DNA of 64,000 nt from Rhynchonema sp. JSB1_4 (lineage: Eukaryota > Nematoda > Chromadorea > Monhysterida > Xyalidae): assembly GCA_030248065.1 (NCBI GenBank), contig JASAMV010002144.1:1-64000 (forward strand). Reading direction: 5' to 3'. This document shows, piece after piece, positions 10,429 to 21,731 of this stretch. The first letter of the stretch is position 1. Each line of letters starts with the position of its first letter. A program made the translations under genes and the position numbers. The notes beneath the pieces were generated by a model. The model made no database searches, was not told the DNA's origin, and saw only the letters and a program-made list of their open reading frames with translations.

Positions 10429-11281
10429 TACCGTTAAAAACCTAAATACAGCCCCCCCCCCGGAATAGAGCCCCCCGTAATACAGCCCCCCAAAAGGGGT
10501 CAGTGAATTAATACCGTAAAAACCTAAATAGAAGGGGGCTCTATTAACTCACTGACCCCATTTTGGGGGGGCTCTATTACGGGGGGGCTCTATTCCGGAG
10601 GGGCCTGTTGGCCTGTATCAATTCACTGACCCGAACCTGAAAAATTGTTCCCAGAAATACCCCCAAAAACCCCTAAAAAGGGGTTTGAAAGGATGTTTTT
10701 TCGCTTGTAATCGCATTTATTCGTGTCTATTCGTCAATAGGAGGCGTATTATGTGCTCTGAACGAACAACAAACGTGCATAAATGTACCTGTACACCACT
10801 ATCAAGCCTTATAATACACTACAGTATAGGGGATGTTACTTAGGGGGGCTCTATTCCGGGGGGGGCTCTATTAATTCACTGACCCCTTTTTGGGGGGCTG
10901 TATTACGGGGGGGGGCTGTATTTAGGTTTTTACGGTAGAGCAACCCCGGCATAGGGCCCCCCAAGTAACATCCCCCATACAGTGGTGTATTAAGGCTTGA
11001 TAGTGGTGTACAGGTGCATTTATGCACGTTTGTTGTTCGTTCAGAGCGCATAATACGCCTCTTATTGACGAATAGACACGAATAAATGCGATTACAAGCG
11101 AAAAAACATCCTTTCAAACCCCTTTTTAGGGGTTTTTGGGGGTATTTTTGGGAACAATTTTTCAGGTTCGGGTCAGTGAATAAATAGAGGCCCCTTCGGA
11201 ATAGAGCCCCCCGTAATAGAGCCCCCCAAAATGGGGTCAGTGAGTTAATAGAACCCCCCTTCTATTTAGGTTTTTACGGTA
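10429..11281. mobile_element. Tandem cluster of three family G copies (one intact, two truncated)
   Basis: A left-end fragment (10429-10511) abuts an intact copy (10512-10937, both ends TACCGTAAAAACC/GGTTTTTACGGTA), which abuts a copy lacking its left end (10937-11281). Insertions at or beside existing ends would give this pattern. Confidence 0.8.
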
Positions 11282-12061
11282 TTTTTTTTGGAATCCTAAA
11301 ATAGGCATTTTTAGGCCTAAAACGGGCATTTTTAAGCCTAACTCAGTGTTGGAGGGGGGCGTTTGGGGGTAGCCCCCCAGTACAGTAGGTATCCCCCTCG
11401 CCTGGTACGGTAGGCATCCCCCGATGTCTGGCATGGTACAGTAGGTATCCCCCCGATTTTCACCCCGGTACAGTAGGTATCCGGTATTCCCCCCCCCCGA
11501 TTTTGCCCCAAAAGTGCCAATTTTTTTACCAAAATGGCCAAAATTAGTGTAAAATCAGTGGTTTTTACCTCAAATTACCCAAAATTCGCGCCTAAATACT
11601 ACGTTTTCACATTATCGTTATCACACGATTCCACACATAGTAAAAACATCAAAAGTTTTCACCCCAAAACCTAACACTTGTGACTAACCAAAACCTGACT
11701 TTTTATGCACGGCATCCTACCCTAAAATTTTTCCGAAAGTCGTAAAAATTGCCCATTTTACCCCAAAATGCTCAAAATCGCTTGCTGGCGCAAGCATAAC
11801 CCCCAAAATGATCATTTTTTCCTCTCAACACCAATTTTGCTCAATTTTCCTCCAAAAAATTGATCTTTTTTGAACAACCCCCCTGGGTATCCGAGATTTT
11901 TTATTTTGGGGGCACCCCCCTGGTATCCGAGATTTTTCATTTTGGGAATCCGGTATCCGAAAATTTTGGATTTTGGGTATCCGGTACCCTGACTTTTTGA
12001 TTTCCCAGCGACACCACTGGGGATGGGGAGGGGGACCCCGTCGCCCCCAGGAACTACACTG
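11282..12061. mobile_element. Mosaic of truncated TIR elements
   Basis: CAGTGTTGGAGGGGGGCG near 11344 begins a family with GTACAGTAGGTATCC motifs. A family A right half (GGTATCC motifs, end CAGCGACACCACTG) closes at about 12018, and a family B end (CCAGGAACTACACTG) closes at 12060. No intact element. Confidence 0.65.
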
Positions 12062-12163
12062 GGTACGGCACTCCTGGAGTATGGCGGACCCAATAGAAAA
12101 TGCTTAGGCTTAGGCTTAGGCTTAGCCCAAGCGTTTCCAGGCATTTTTCTATTGGGTCCGCCA

Positions 12164-13166
12164 CAGTGGTGTAGTTACCCAGGCGGGGCGGCAACCTACT
12201 GTACCACCAAAAATGTGGGGCGGCAGGCAACCTACCTACTGTACCGACCGAGCTAGGCGGAACAAAATTTTTTAGGTCGAAACATGGATTTTTTTAAACC
12301 AAATTTAGTAGCTTTTTAGCTACTAATGTTTTTTTGAAAAGCTAGTAAATTTTCAAATTTAGTAGCGTAAAGGCTACTAAATATTTATATTTGGGCAAAA
12401 AAAGCTAGTAGATTGGCATTTCAGCAGAAAAAAGCAACTAAATTTTTCACTTTCCTAGCTTTATGCTACTAGCCCATTTTGAAAAATAAACCCTGGGTCG
12501 AAATATTGATGAAAATGCACTCTAAAACGCTCATTTCGCGCGTGGAGCGCGATTTTTCGCCCATTTGGATTTGAAGTGAAAATACCGATTTTATACCATT
12601 TTGAGCCAAAAATCGCAACTTACTGTACCAGCCGCCGGGCGGCGACCTACCTACTGTACCAGGATGGAGCGTCAACCCGCTGTAGTGGCTGGGGGGATGG
12701 GGATTCCCCCCTTAGGGGTATCTATCTCGAGTCAACCCTTAGGGGGGGATGGGGGGAACGGTATCTATCTCGAGCCGACCCCAAAGGGTATCTCGAGTTA
12801 GTAGATTTATGCTTTTCAAAGGCAAAAATAGGTGTTTTTCGACCTCGGAACCCCTAAAAAATCGCGCGCTCCGCGCGCAAACACCCAAAAGTGGTCATTT
12901 CAGGCCAATTTTCGGCAAAAATGTCAAAAAAGTACCCATTTTAGACCAATTTTGCAGTAAAATTGCATGCAAAAAACGGCTTTTTTTCGCCTTTTGACGG
13001 ATCACAGAGGTATCTTGGGTAGCCTCTGGGGGTATCTCGAGTAACTCCGAAACCTTCCCCCCTCGGGTATTTTGGGTCGTTGGCCTGCCACCACACTGCG
13101 TCAACCTACCTACCTACTGTACCTAGGGGGGACCCCCACCCCACGCTCCCCCCTGCTGCACCATTG
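12164..13166. mobile_element. hAT-like element, family D, with 8-bp target duplication
   Basis: Ends CAGTGGTGTAG and CTGCACCATTG. GTCCGCCA at 12156-12163 and 13167-13174 is a perfect 8-bp duplication. The subterminal motif is ACCTACTGTACC, repeated at both ends. The middle has inverted AGCTACTAAAT stretches, and a family C-like element is inserted at 12678-13098. Confidence 0.88.
12678..13098. mobile_element. Family C-like element (motif GGTATCTCGAGT) inside D
   Basis: CGTCAACC flanks it exactly on both sides (12670-12677 and 13099-13106). The ends CGCTGTAGTGGCTGG and GCCTGCCACCACACTG are close to family C, but the array motif has changed to GGTATCTCGAGT. The core CGCGCTCCGCGCGCAAA is shared with the copy at 6385-6820. 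Confidence 0.88.
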
Positions 13167-13186
13167 GTCCGCCATACTCCAGGGGT

Positions 13187-13400
13187 CGAAAACCCCGAAA
13201 AAAAACCCCGAAAAAAAACCCCGAAAAAAAACCACGAAAAATAAAAACCCCGAAAATAAAACCCCGAAAACGAAAAACCCCGAAAAAAACCCCGAAAACG
13301 AAAAACCCCGAAAAATATAAAATGTGTGGAAAACAATTCTTTTGGTTAGAGAAGGGTATTCATGTCGTTCGTGCACCAAAAAATGGGCACTGGTACAGTT
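13187..13400 (-). repeat. Repeat I, copy 2 (inverted)
   Basis: About twelve CCCCGAAAA units, then the diverged reverse complement of the head, with GGGTATTCATGTCGTTCGTG. It reads in the opposite direction to the copies at 9204 and 13796. Confidence 0.75.
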
Positions 13401-13436
13401 CGGGCACAAGTTAGGTAATTCTCCTTTGTTCATGTC

Positions 13437-13745
13437 TTCCTGGCTGGCAGCCTAAGCCTAAGCCTAACCCTGAATGAAGGCCTATTCCGTTAAACTTTTG
13501 TGGATGTTGCCTTCATGTGGCCAGGTCTACCTGGCTGGCAGCCTAAGCCTAAGCCTAACCCAGAAGGAAAGCCTGAGCAGTTAGGTTTTTGTGGAAGTTT
13601 TCTTCAAATGGACAGGTCTTCCTGGCTGGCAGCCTAAGCCTAAGCCTAACCCTGAAAGAAAGCCTGTGCAGCTGTACATTTGTGGATGTTTCCTTCATAT
13701 GGAGATGTCTTCCTGGCTGGTAGCCTAAGCCTAAGCCTATGAACA
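13437..13745. repeat. Minisatellite, about 91-bp unit, each with GCCTAAGCCTAAGCC
   Basis: Four units start with CCTGGCTGGCAGCCTAAGCC near 13439, 13529, 13620 and 13712. Each carries two or three GCCTAA hexamers, the complement of the nematode telomere unit TTAGGC. Confidence 0.85.
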
Positions 13746-13795
13746 AGCCTAAGCCCAAGTCTAGGTTCAAGTCTGATCCGAAGTCAATTATAAAG

Positions 13796-14009
13796 TGTAG
13801 GGGTGATGTTTCACTCGTGGGTCACGAGCGACATGAATACCCACCTCTAACAAGATTTTTTTCATGCCTGACATTTTTTATTTTTCGGGCCTTTTTCGGG
13901 GTTTTTCGTTTTCGGGGTTTTATTTTCGGGGTTTTTCATTTTCGGGGTTTTTTTCGGGGTTTTTTTCGGGGTTTTTTTCGGGTTTTTTTTCGGGGTTTTC
14001 GACGGCCAC
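13796..14009 (+). repeat. Repeat I, copy 3
   Basis: Head and tail as in the copy at 9204-9421; nearly identical over the first 70 bases. It is followed at 14020-14087 by a family B end fragment (CCAGGAACCACACTG). Confidence 0.8.
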
Positions 14010-14425
14010 CGCCCTCACGGGTACACTATCTCCCCCTCCGAAAAAACGGGGGTCCGCTATTTCCCCTTCCGGACCAGGAACCACACTGTGGGCCTAAAAC
14101 AAAGTCTGACGAAATACAAAAAAAGCTTGGGCTGAGTATTCTCTGAAAGCGCCGAGTCAAACATCGCGAGCTGGTGGGGTGATCGGCGTCGGCCCGACGG
14201 GCGACGGTGTCGAAAAGTGAAAAAGTTGGAAGTAGGCAAGGCAAGGAATTACACACCCGTAGCAGGGGCAGGGGTCTGTGCGCAACTATGAAAGCCTCAC
14301 CTTTCCGGAGCGCGCTTGAACCGCGGTGCTCACCAAGCTCACCTGCACAGGTAGTGTTCTTCTTTCATGTTGCAGTTTAATTTCGAGTTCTAAATCAACG
14401 CACAGTCCACAAAGAGCATTTTGTG

Positions 14426-17400
14426 ATGTCCTCGCCGCCTTCTGATGAGGATGATGTCAACAGTCGCACATCAATGCTGTCCCCGACGTTGAAGGTTCAT
14501 ATTTTTGAAAGTTAACGTTGGTTGGTTGGTTTATTGCTCTCGATGACGCATAAAACCATGCACGTAAATTAGTGATAGAAGCACAGTTACAAGACCGGGT
14601 GGGACGATTACGGAAATAAAAATAGTTACAACACTGGTTATAACAAAACTACAGCAAATAAAAGCTACATAAAGCGCCAAGGAGAGAGAAAGAGATCACG
14701 GACATCAGGGCAGATCACAGGAAATGTTAACAGAAACTGAAAATTATGCATTGATCCTCGTCTACGTCAAACGGCAATGCCGGGCTCAGAGGGCATATTG
14801 GCATCAGTCCATGTTGTCAACAGTCCAGAGCAGATGGTGTGCTGATTAAAGTTAACGTTACAAATTGATAACACGATTTGGGGTTCCTAAAAAGTTGCCA
14901 ATGACGTCTGGCAGGCAACTCGAATTCAGTTCTCTTGTTGTCAGACGGGTGGCTGCACGTGCAGGGGGTGGGGCGGTATTTTCGCTAACGCATCGGGAAC
15001 CCGCCGCTCCACTAATGTGCCAGCAGTGAGTTTTGCCCGTTTCGGTCTGTTTTCACAGATGGGCGAGGCCTCGTCGGTGCGAACACCTCTGGCCAATTGA
15101 CCTCCAAAAAGGACATTGGGATTTATTCTTCTCTCTTGACCCATTTGGTTTTCATTAACGCCGTTGGACATGAGGTTTTTGGCGATGGCTATCGGAAAAA
15201 TTTATCTTTTGGGCGACTATGTATCAGGTTTTTAATGTTCACAACTGAATTTTCAAATATCGAAGGCATGAACATTCGAACCAGTGGCCCCATTTTTTCT
15301 TCTCCTGGCCTTTGCGAATGATTTACACGCCACGGCCACATGTGTGGTGTAGTTCCATTTAATTTTGAGCTTTCCCATATCTTCCCCTCCCTCCCAGGAT
15401 GAATTGCACAAACGTTTGCTGGAAGAGAAGAGGGCGCTGAAGAAACGTAAACGCAGTTCGGGTGGTTCTGCCGACGGAGATGAACTTTTGGACGAGTAAG
15501 CTACTTGTTCGATTCCCTACACAACAACTGCTTGCATGTGCTTCATGTTTCCGTGGTGTTTGAGCTCGAGTTATATTTGTCCATTTTGTATAGGTCGTGG
15601 GCAAAGAACAGCAACACATTTTACGTATTTTCTTTTGCGTGAATGGAAATTAGTGCTGCATCTCTCTGTACAACGAAATTTCTGTACTTTGGCCACCATA
15701 CGAGCCAAAATTGACGTGTATCTCCGACACGAACGCTGCGTGGTAAGGCCGATGCCCCTGATTTGTGTTTATCCACTGGGTTTTTCAACAGTGGAGCACA
15801 TGATTTGAACGCAGTGTGTGCGCCGATCCTGCGCAGCGCTCAGACCTAAAATTCGTCATTTGAACGGTGAGCTGTCGCAATTATGTTTGTGTACGTCCGT
15901 GCAGTAATTGCTTGGGAGGGTGGGTGTATCGTGCAATGGCGCCACGATAATTACGTGAGAACATCATATAATTTCATTCTTAGATTGCTCGACGTTCGTT
16001 TACTAGCGTTTCTGCACTTTTTTGTTTCTGTTGCCATTAATCTATTTCACTTGTTATCTATCAGGTCTTCGTCGAGCAAAAAGAGCAACTATCACAAACA
16101 CCACAAACATTCGCCAAATATCGATATGGACGTCAAGGACAGCGGTCACCATCATAAACGTAAACACAAAGATAAACGCAGACGATCTCCTTCACCGGTT
16201 GGTCAAAAGTGCTTTTTTTATAAGTTTCATGATCCAAATGACTAAATTTGTGCTTTGATAGTTTATTCTGACGCTTTTAGCGCTCAACATCACAGCTCTT
16301 TGCAATTAACTCTGCTGATTTGTTGCAATTTTTGGCTGGTGATGTGAGCGCTGATTTCCCAATTCGTTGATTTGCTAACTATTTACAGACGACTGCTAGA
16401 TCACACAAACACCATCATCGGCAAGAGTCGTCGTCGAGCTCAAAGTCTGCGTCCGGTCGTAAACGATCGCGCTCACCACCCGAACCGGTGCCGGACAGGG
16501 ATCGAGATCGCCACAGGGGTCACGACAGGAGGTCGAATGACTCGCACGACACAAGACGGGACGATAGATATACCAGCAGAGATCGGGATAGGTATGCATT
16601 CCATTCAAATGACTTGAGAGTTTGTCTTTTTATTCACCAAAGATCATACATTCAGACCCGAATCGGATCGACGACGAACAGCCGAAGACAATGCACGAGG
16701 TCGCGATCGTGATTCATATCGCAACGAGCATGACGACAGGTGGACTGACAGGCGAAGAGGTGCGCACCATATGTGCTTGTTCCGTTCAATGTTTTATCTT
16801 CTTCACTGTTTTTGTATTCGTGGTCCACATGCACAGTTGCATGATCTATTACTTTCAGACTTCCGCGGCGGTCGTGGAGTCCGCGGCCGGGGCCGTGATG
16901 ACGACGGTTCAACGAGGGACAAACCGGTCTACATCACGAAAAAGGTCGAGGAAAACATGGCAGAAATACAGGTACTGTTTGATTAAATGAAGCGAAGTGC
17001 AGAAATTTATATCATCTTCTTCTTATCATTCGGTTTTGCGTAACTTCAGCGACGAAAAGCTTTATGGCAGAAAGGTCGTGCCGTGGCTGCTGCAGCCACG
17101 GTCAGTGAACAAGCAAGCAGCTCGGATACGGTTGGCATGAGCACGGCCAAAAAGGTAAACTGGCATTGATTGGCCGTCTGCGGAACTTTCATCAGAATTA
17201 TTGGTGTTCTGAGATGAATTGTAAATTGATCGCAGACCGATTCGAGCACAAACTGGTCGAAAATGCTCGCCGCGACTTCGGCCGACGGAAAATCAATCGA
17301 GAAATTCAAAAAACTGATGGGCATCACGAAAACGGGTGATGTGGACACTCAAGGTTGGTCAGGCACGTCGACGCTTCCGTTGATTGGTGCTGCAGCTTGG

Positions 17401-17802
17401 TATCTAAGACTCAACTAAAATATGTTGTCTGATGATTTGTAGCGACGTCAATGATTCCGTCGGCTGTCGATCCCGACTCCGACCCGGAGATTCAACAGCA
17501 GCGGCGGAAACAGCAACAAATCACTGCTAATCTGGATCAGCAGTACGAAATGGCCAGAATGGTTGGTGCTTGAAAATTGACGTTTGCTTTCCATTTGACA
17601 TCCTTGTGACCAACGTGTCAGTAACAAGTTGAAGACAACACAGTGAAACATTAGTCACATTGAGCTGCAGGTTGGCACCACCTATCGAGGCATGGGTCTT
17701 GGCTTCTCATCCCAATCGGTTACGAATCTTTACGGTGCGCCCACAGCCGCTAACTTTCTCGTCAACTCAATTGCCAGCGAACAGAAGAACAAGAAAACAT
17801 AG
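14426..17802 (+). CDS. RSRC2: RSRC2-like arginine/serine-rich coiled-coil protein
   Basis: Ten exons: 14426-14494, 15398-15495, 16065-16197, 16389-16591, 16656-16759, 16859-16971, 17050-17154, 17236-17353, 17443-17561 and 17671-17802. All phases join and give 397 residues. The N-terminal half is an RS/KR-rich low-complexity region (HHKRKHKDKRRRSPSP, PDRDRDRHRGHDRRS). The C-terminal half matches the small acidic protein-like domain of RSRC2: KFKKLMGI, LDQQYEMARM and YRGMGLGF in that order. Family members are nuclear and linked to splicing. Intron 1 (about 900 bp) holds a copy of repeat K. The next gene downstream is on the same strand, about 570 bp away. Confidence 0.9.
14519..14840 (+). repeat. 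Dispersed repeat K, copy 2 (fullest), in RSRC2 intron 1
   Basis: The first half matches the reverse complement of 8990-9185. The second half (AGATCACGGACATCAGG to CAGTCCAGAGCAGATGGT) matches 23130-23295. No coding frame. Confidence 0.7.
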
Positions 17803-18371
17803 CCGATTCCATCGTGTCATTATTCTGGTCTTTATGCAATTACATTTTCCTTGGCATCGTTCTCTCAGTGGTCGGTTTTCGGCTCATATAGCAGCTTGGC
17901 TTATGGCGTAAATATAGGTCGAATTCTCGTTTGACACTTTGGCAGCCCGTGAACATTTTACGACAGCGTGCAGGAGTAGTCGAGAATTCCGCCCATTATT
18001 ATTTTGGTACTTATTCTCAGTCCTGAAAGTCTTGATTTTTGTGATTCATAACTCGCTGCAAGGCCGATCACCACGACTATTGATGCCTTGCGGTTGGGCT
18101 CTGTTCTATCCTATCTTCAGTATTGGTTTGATGTCGCACCAAGTTTGTGTCATGTTGCCTGTTGTATATATTGATAATAGCCGAATAAATACACAAAAAA
18201 ACCGCGATTATGTTCTCAATTGAAGAAAAAGATCCGGTTATTGAACCGGCCTGCAGTTACCTGTGCAGCACTACCCGACTGTAATTTTTGCTGTTGGAAA
18301 GTTATTGCAAATGTGCCACTACGATTTATAATACCGTCAGTTGCAGCGAGTGGAGTGCAGAACTTCATCAC

Positions 18372-21300
18372 ATGCGCGCGGCGATGTTGCTGGCATTACG
18401 ACCGCTACAATGTTGTCTGTCGCGCTATTCGTACCAACTACGTGTGCATGTGAATGTTCACCGCTGCGTGCGCGTGCGTGTGCATCTCAACAACAGGCGG
18501 CACGATAATGTGAAGCGATTGGTGTCCCATTGGATGAAACATCGCCGAAAACTGCTGCTGTCGACCGGCTGCGGTGTGGGCACGGTGTGTGTGGCTGGTG
18601 TGGTCTGGACACGCACGAGCACCAATGGCAATGTTGCTGCCAAACAGTTGTTACAACAACAGCCCGAATTGGGGCATGTGCTCGACTCGCAACAGACACG
18701 TTTGCTGCAGACACTCACAGTCACGTCACTCATCTGGCGTCTGCGCGTGTTTGTGCGCGCGTTGCGACTTTGGATCACGTTTGTGCCACTCATACTCGTC
18801 TATCCGTTATTCTGTCTCGCCGCGCCCACCCTTGACTTTTGGTGGCGGCTGGTGTTCTGCGCGGTTGGTGCATGCATGCTACTTTTTCTCGCCCGTATTC
18901 ACTACGCGGTTGTTTCCTGTTGGATATTTCTGCAGAATTGTCAGTGACTTTCAAAGTTTCCTTCATTCTCAAATCCACAGACACAAACAAAGAATGACTT
19001 CTCGGTTAAAAGTGCGTGGTAAATGCGAGCGTATAAGTTATTTGATTCCTTTTGCTGCACGGGCGTTTTGCAAATCGTGACGTCCAAATTGGTCGACAGG
19101 TCCGACACAGCGGTCCAACAGTCATCAAATTGGCGCAATGGGCAGCTACTCGTCATGATCTGTTCTCACCCGAATTCTGCACCCGATTCAGTCACTTGCA
19201 AAGACACGCCAAAGCCGAACCATGGTCTCATGCTGAACAGGTGACTGGGTTTACGTTGAAACACTCAAGTTCTGTGCATTTAACTCCCGCACATAACGTA
19301 TTGCCGAAACAACTGCAACTCTGAATTTTGCTCATTCAAAGACTTGTTTTGTTCGCAGGTGCTCAGTGAAACATTTGGTTCTGATTGGATCAAGCTGTTC
19401 GTAGACATCGATTCCATGCCGATTGGCTCGGGTTGCATTGCTCAGGTGATTTGTGTGTGTCTTCACGCTGTATTGCACACATTTTCTTCGTGGTTTAAAT
19501 TTGCAGTCTCACAACCACGAGTTGCCCACGGTCAGTTACTTGTCATGTCAGCCGCTTCTCTTTCAGGTTTATCGTGCGAAAATTCGCTCATCGACATTCT
19601 TGCACCGATTGATGCCATATCGACAAAACGGGGAGATCAACGATGGCTTGTTACAGTCCGGCAATCTTGGCTGTGATGATGTGGTGCTTAAGGTTCGTTC
19701 GCTTGCTTATCTACTTATACAATTCCAGTGAGTTTTTGTGAAAAATCGCTGTTGATTAGAATAAAAACAGCCTGTCGGTACTCTTTTGCTGCACTTGCTA
19801 TCTGATGCTTCGCCCGCCCCATCTGTCGTCAAAACAGAGCAAAACGATGAGTAACCAATTAATCGGTAAATTATCCAACCGATGACTGTTGTCTGTCGCA
19901 GATCACCACCAAATCCGTAATCGACACTATCCGAGTGGACATGTCCGTATTACACGCTGGTGCACGTATCATTGAAACGTTCGTGCCTTCGCTCCGATAC
20001 TTCGATCCTGTCCAGTGTCTGGCTGACTTTCAGAAAATTATGGAACAACAGGTGCGTGCCTGCCGCTCGTGGCTGTTTGTCAAATACCTTAGTTTTAGAA
20101 AGAAACCCGAATTTTCAGGTTGATATGCGCCACGAGTACCGAGCTTTACGGCGGTTCTGCCGCAATTTCGCCAACAATCCGCACGTGAAATTTCCATTGC
20201 CGGTTTTCGCTACGGACCGAATTCTGATCGAGTCTTTCGAGGTTCGCTCGTCGGAAAGATATATAAACTGTGGTAGTTTATTTTTTGTGAAATTTTGAAA
20301 AACTAGCTGTTGTGAACAACGTGTACGCTGACTAAATTCAATGCTGTCGGTAAACCCTGAGATATCAGGAATACAAATAGTCACTTGGCATGGCCGAAAT
20401 AGACCCTCCTGGCGTTTTGCGATTGAGCGACAGACATTCACCGTTGCAGCACGGCGAGCACATATCAGCGTACATCCCGCGTTGCTCGCAGCCCAATGTT
20501 ACTGGACAAACGCACACCGTGTGCAAGCATTTGGCTTCGGTCGCTCTCTCATCGGTCTGTCAAATGATCCTGAAGGACAACTTTGTGCACGGAGATCTGC
20601 ATCCGGGCAATATATTGGTGCAAGAACGCGACGAAACCGACGCGCTCGGAGAAAAACGCCGCGTTCGTTCATTATTGGCTGGGCTCAGTTTAAATTTTGT
20701 GACGTGGCTTTGAAGTACGAGATCAGTGTTGCTCAAACTTTTTTCCAAATGTTCCGCTATGAACAAATTCGCTTTTTTGCTGACCCTCATGCCAACAAAG
20801 TGCACACCGACTTAAATGCCGTGCTTTCAGTGGCCGTGGTCGGGTGCAACTGATCTGTTTCTGTCGAAGACGACTGCCAGTCCCGATCTGCCCCGTCTTG
20901 TGTTTCTGGACACCGGTATCACCGTTGAACTCACACATCGTGATCTCGTCAATTTTCGATCGGCCTTCAGCGCTGTGCTTGATATGGATGTTGGTCCATG
21001 TCTTGAGTTAATTTTGATTTTTCTTTGTTGCGAACAACTTTTCTCGATCATGTGCTTAAAGTCAGACTGTTAGTTAGTCACCTTGTAACGTAATCCGAAG
21101 CGAAAAACAAACATCGGTCGATATACACATATTTCTGGTGACAATCAGCATTCCAATCCTCTCATAGTCACATTCAGGGTCACCGCGTCGGGGAGTTGCT
21201 GCTGGAGCACGCGCCACAGGGCAAACAATGGTGTGACGATCGGGCACAGTTCTGTGCGGACGTGGAAAGATTGTTGCACGACGTCACTGGCGGAAAGGAG

Positions 21301-21731
21301 ATCTGTTTGCGAACGGTACGAATGGTTTTTGAAATGAATTGCTTCAATATGACAGCGTCTTTATAACTGGAATTCATGTTTCGTGATTTTCGGACTCATT
21401 GTGCGCTCCATTTACCGCGTCCCGTGAGAAATAGGGAGTATTCGTTCGCTGTTTTTCTTGACTCACAAGGACTGGAACATACATAGGTTGACTTTCCATA
21501 ACTTGTTCCTTGGGGAAAATTTGCTTTGCCCTTCAGCTGAACATGTCGAAACTGATCTCCGACCTTCTCACTATCGTCAACCAGCATCGTGTGTGTCTGG
21601 TACCGCAATATTCGTGCGTATTGCTGGCTGTAGTTGTATTGGAGGGACTGGGTCGGTCGTTGGACCCCGATCTCAATCTGCTGCAATGCGCCAGACCGTT
21701 CCTGTTGAAGGCAGTCACCGCGTGGGATTGA
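18372..21731 (+). CDS. ADCK2: ADCK2-type atypical kinase (UbiB/ABC1 family), paralogue 1
   Basis: Ten exons: 18372-18863, 19100-19240, 19359-19445, 19567-19692, 19902-20051, 20119-20241, 20450-20662, 20831-20989, 21178-21315 and 21537-21731; 607 residues, all phases consistent. An Arg-rich N-terminus could be a mitochondrial targeting segment, followed by hydrophobic stretches (LLLSTGCGVGTVCVAGVVW and WITFVPLILVYPLF). Kinase landmarks: SGPTVIKLAQWAATRHDLF (the KxGQ-type motif, here KLAQ), PIGSGCIAQVYRAKI, catalytic NFVHGDLHPGNIL and the metal-binding FLDTGITVEL. The C-terminal EGLGRSLDPDLNLL is typical of ADCK2. The family is mitochondrial and tied to coenzyme Q and lipid metabolism. A diverged second copy follows at 22949. 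Confidence 0.93.

Larger units (their letters stand above)
12070..13182. mobile_element. Hairpin element N with a TTAGGC core, split by element D
   Basis: Arms CTGGAGTATGGCGGACCC..AATGC (from about 12073) and GCATTTTTCTATTGGGTC..CCATACTCCAG pair with each other. Between them lie four TTAGGC-type units (12102-12125). Element D (12164-13166) sits in the right arm at GTCCGCCA, so the arm is completed only after 13166. Confidence 0.75.

Noticed and set aside
9857..11281. Regularly spaced C-rich repeats that resemble a CRISPR array
   Set aside because: Units are short, differ in length, lie in inverted order at two ends of mobile elements and the genome is eukaryotic.
14225..14345. tRNA- or SINE-like segment (minus strand GCGGTTCAAGCGC resembles a B box)
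   Set aside because: No cloverleaf or convincing A box could be drawn, so no RNA gene is called.
18458..18793. Minus-strand frames opposite ADCK2 exon 1
   Set aside because: Cys/Arg/Thr-rich shadows of the real coding strand.
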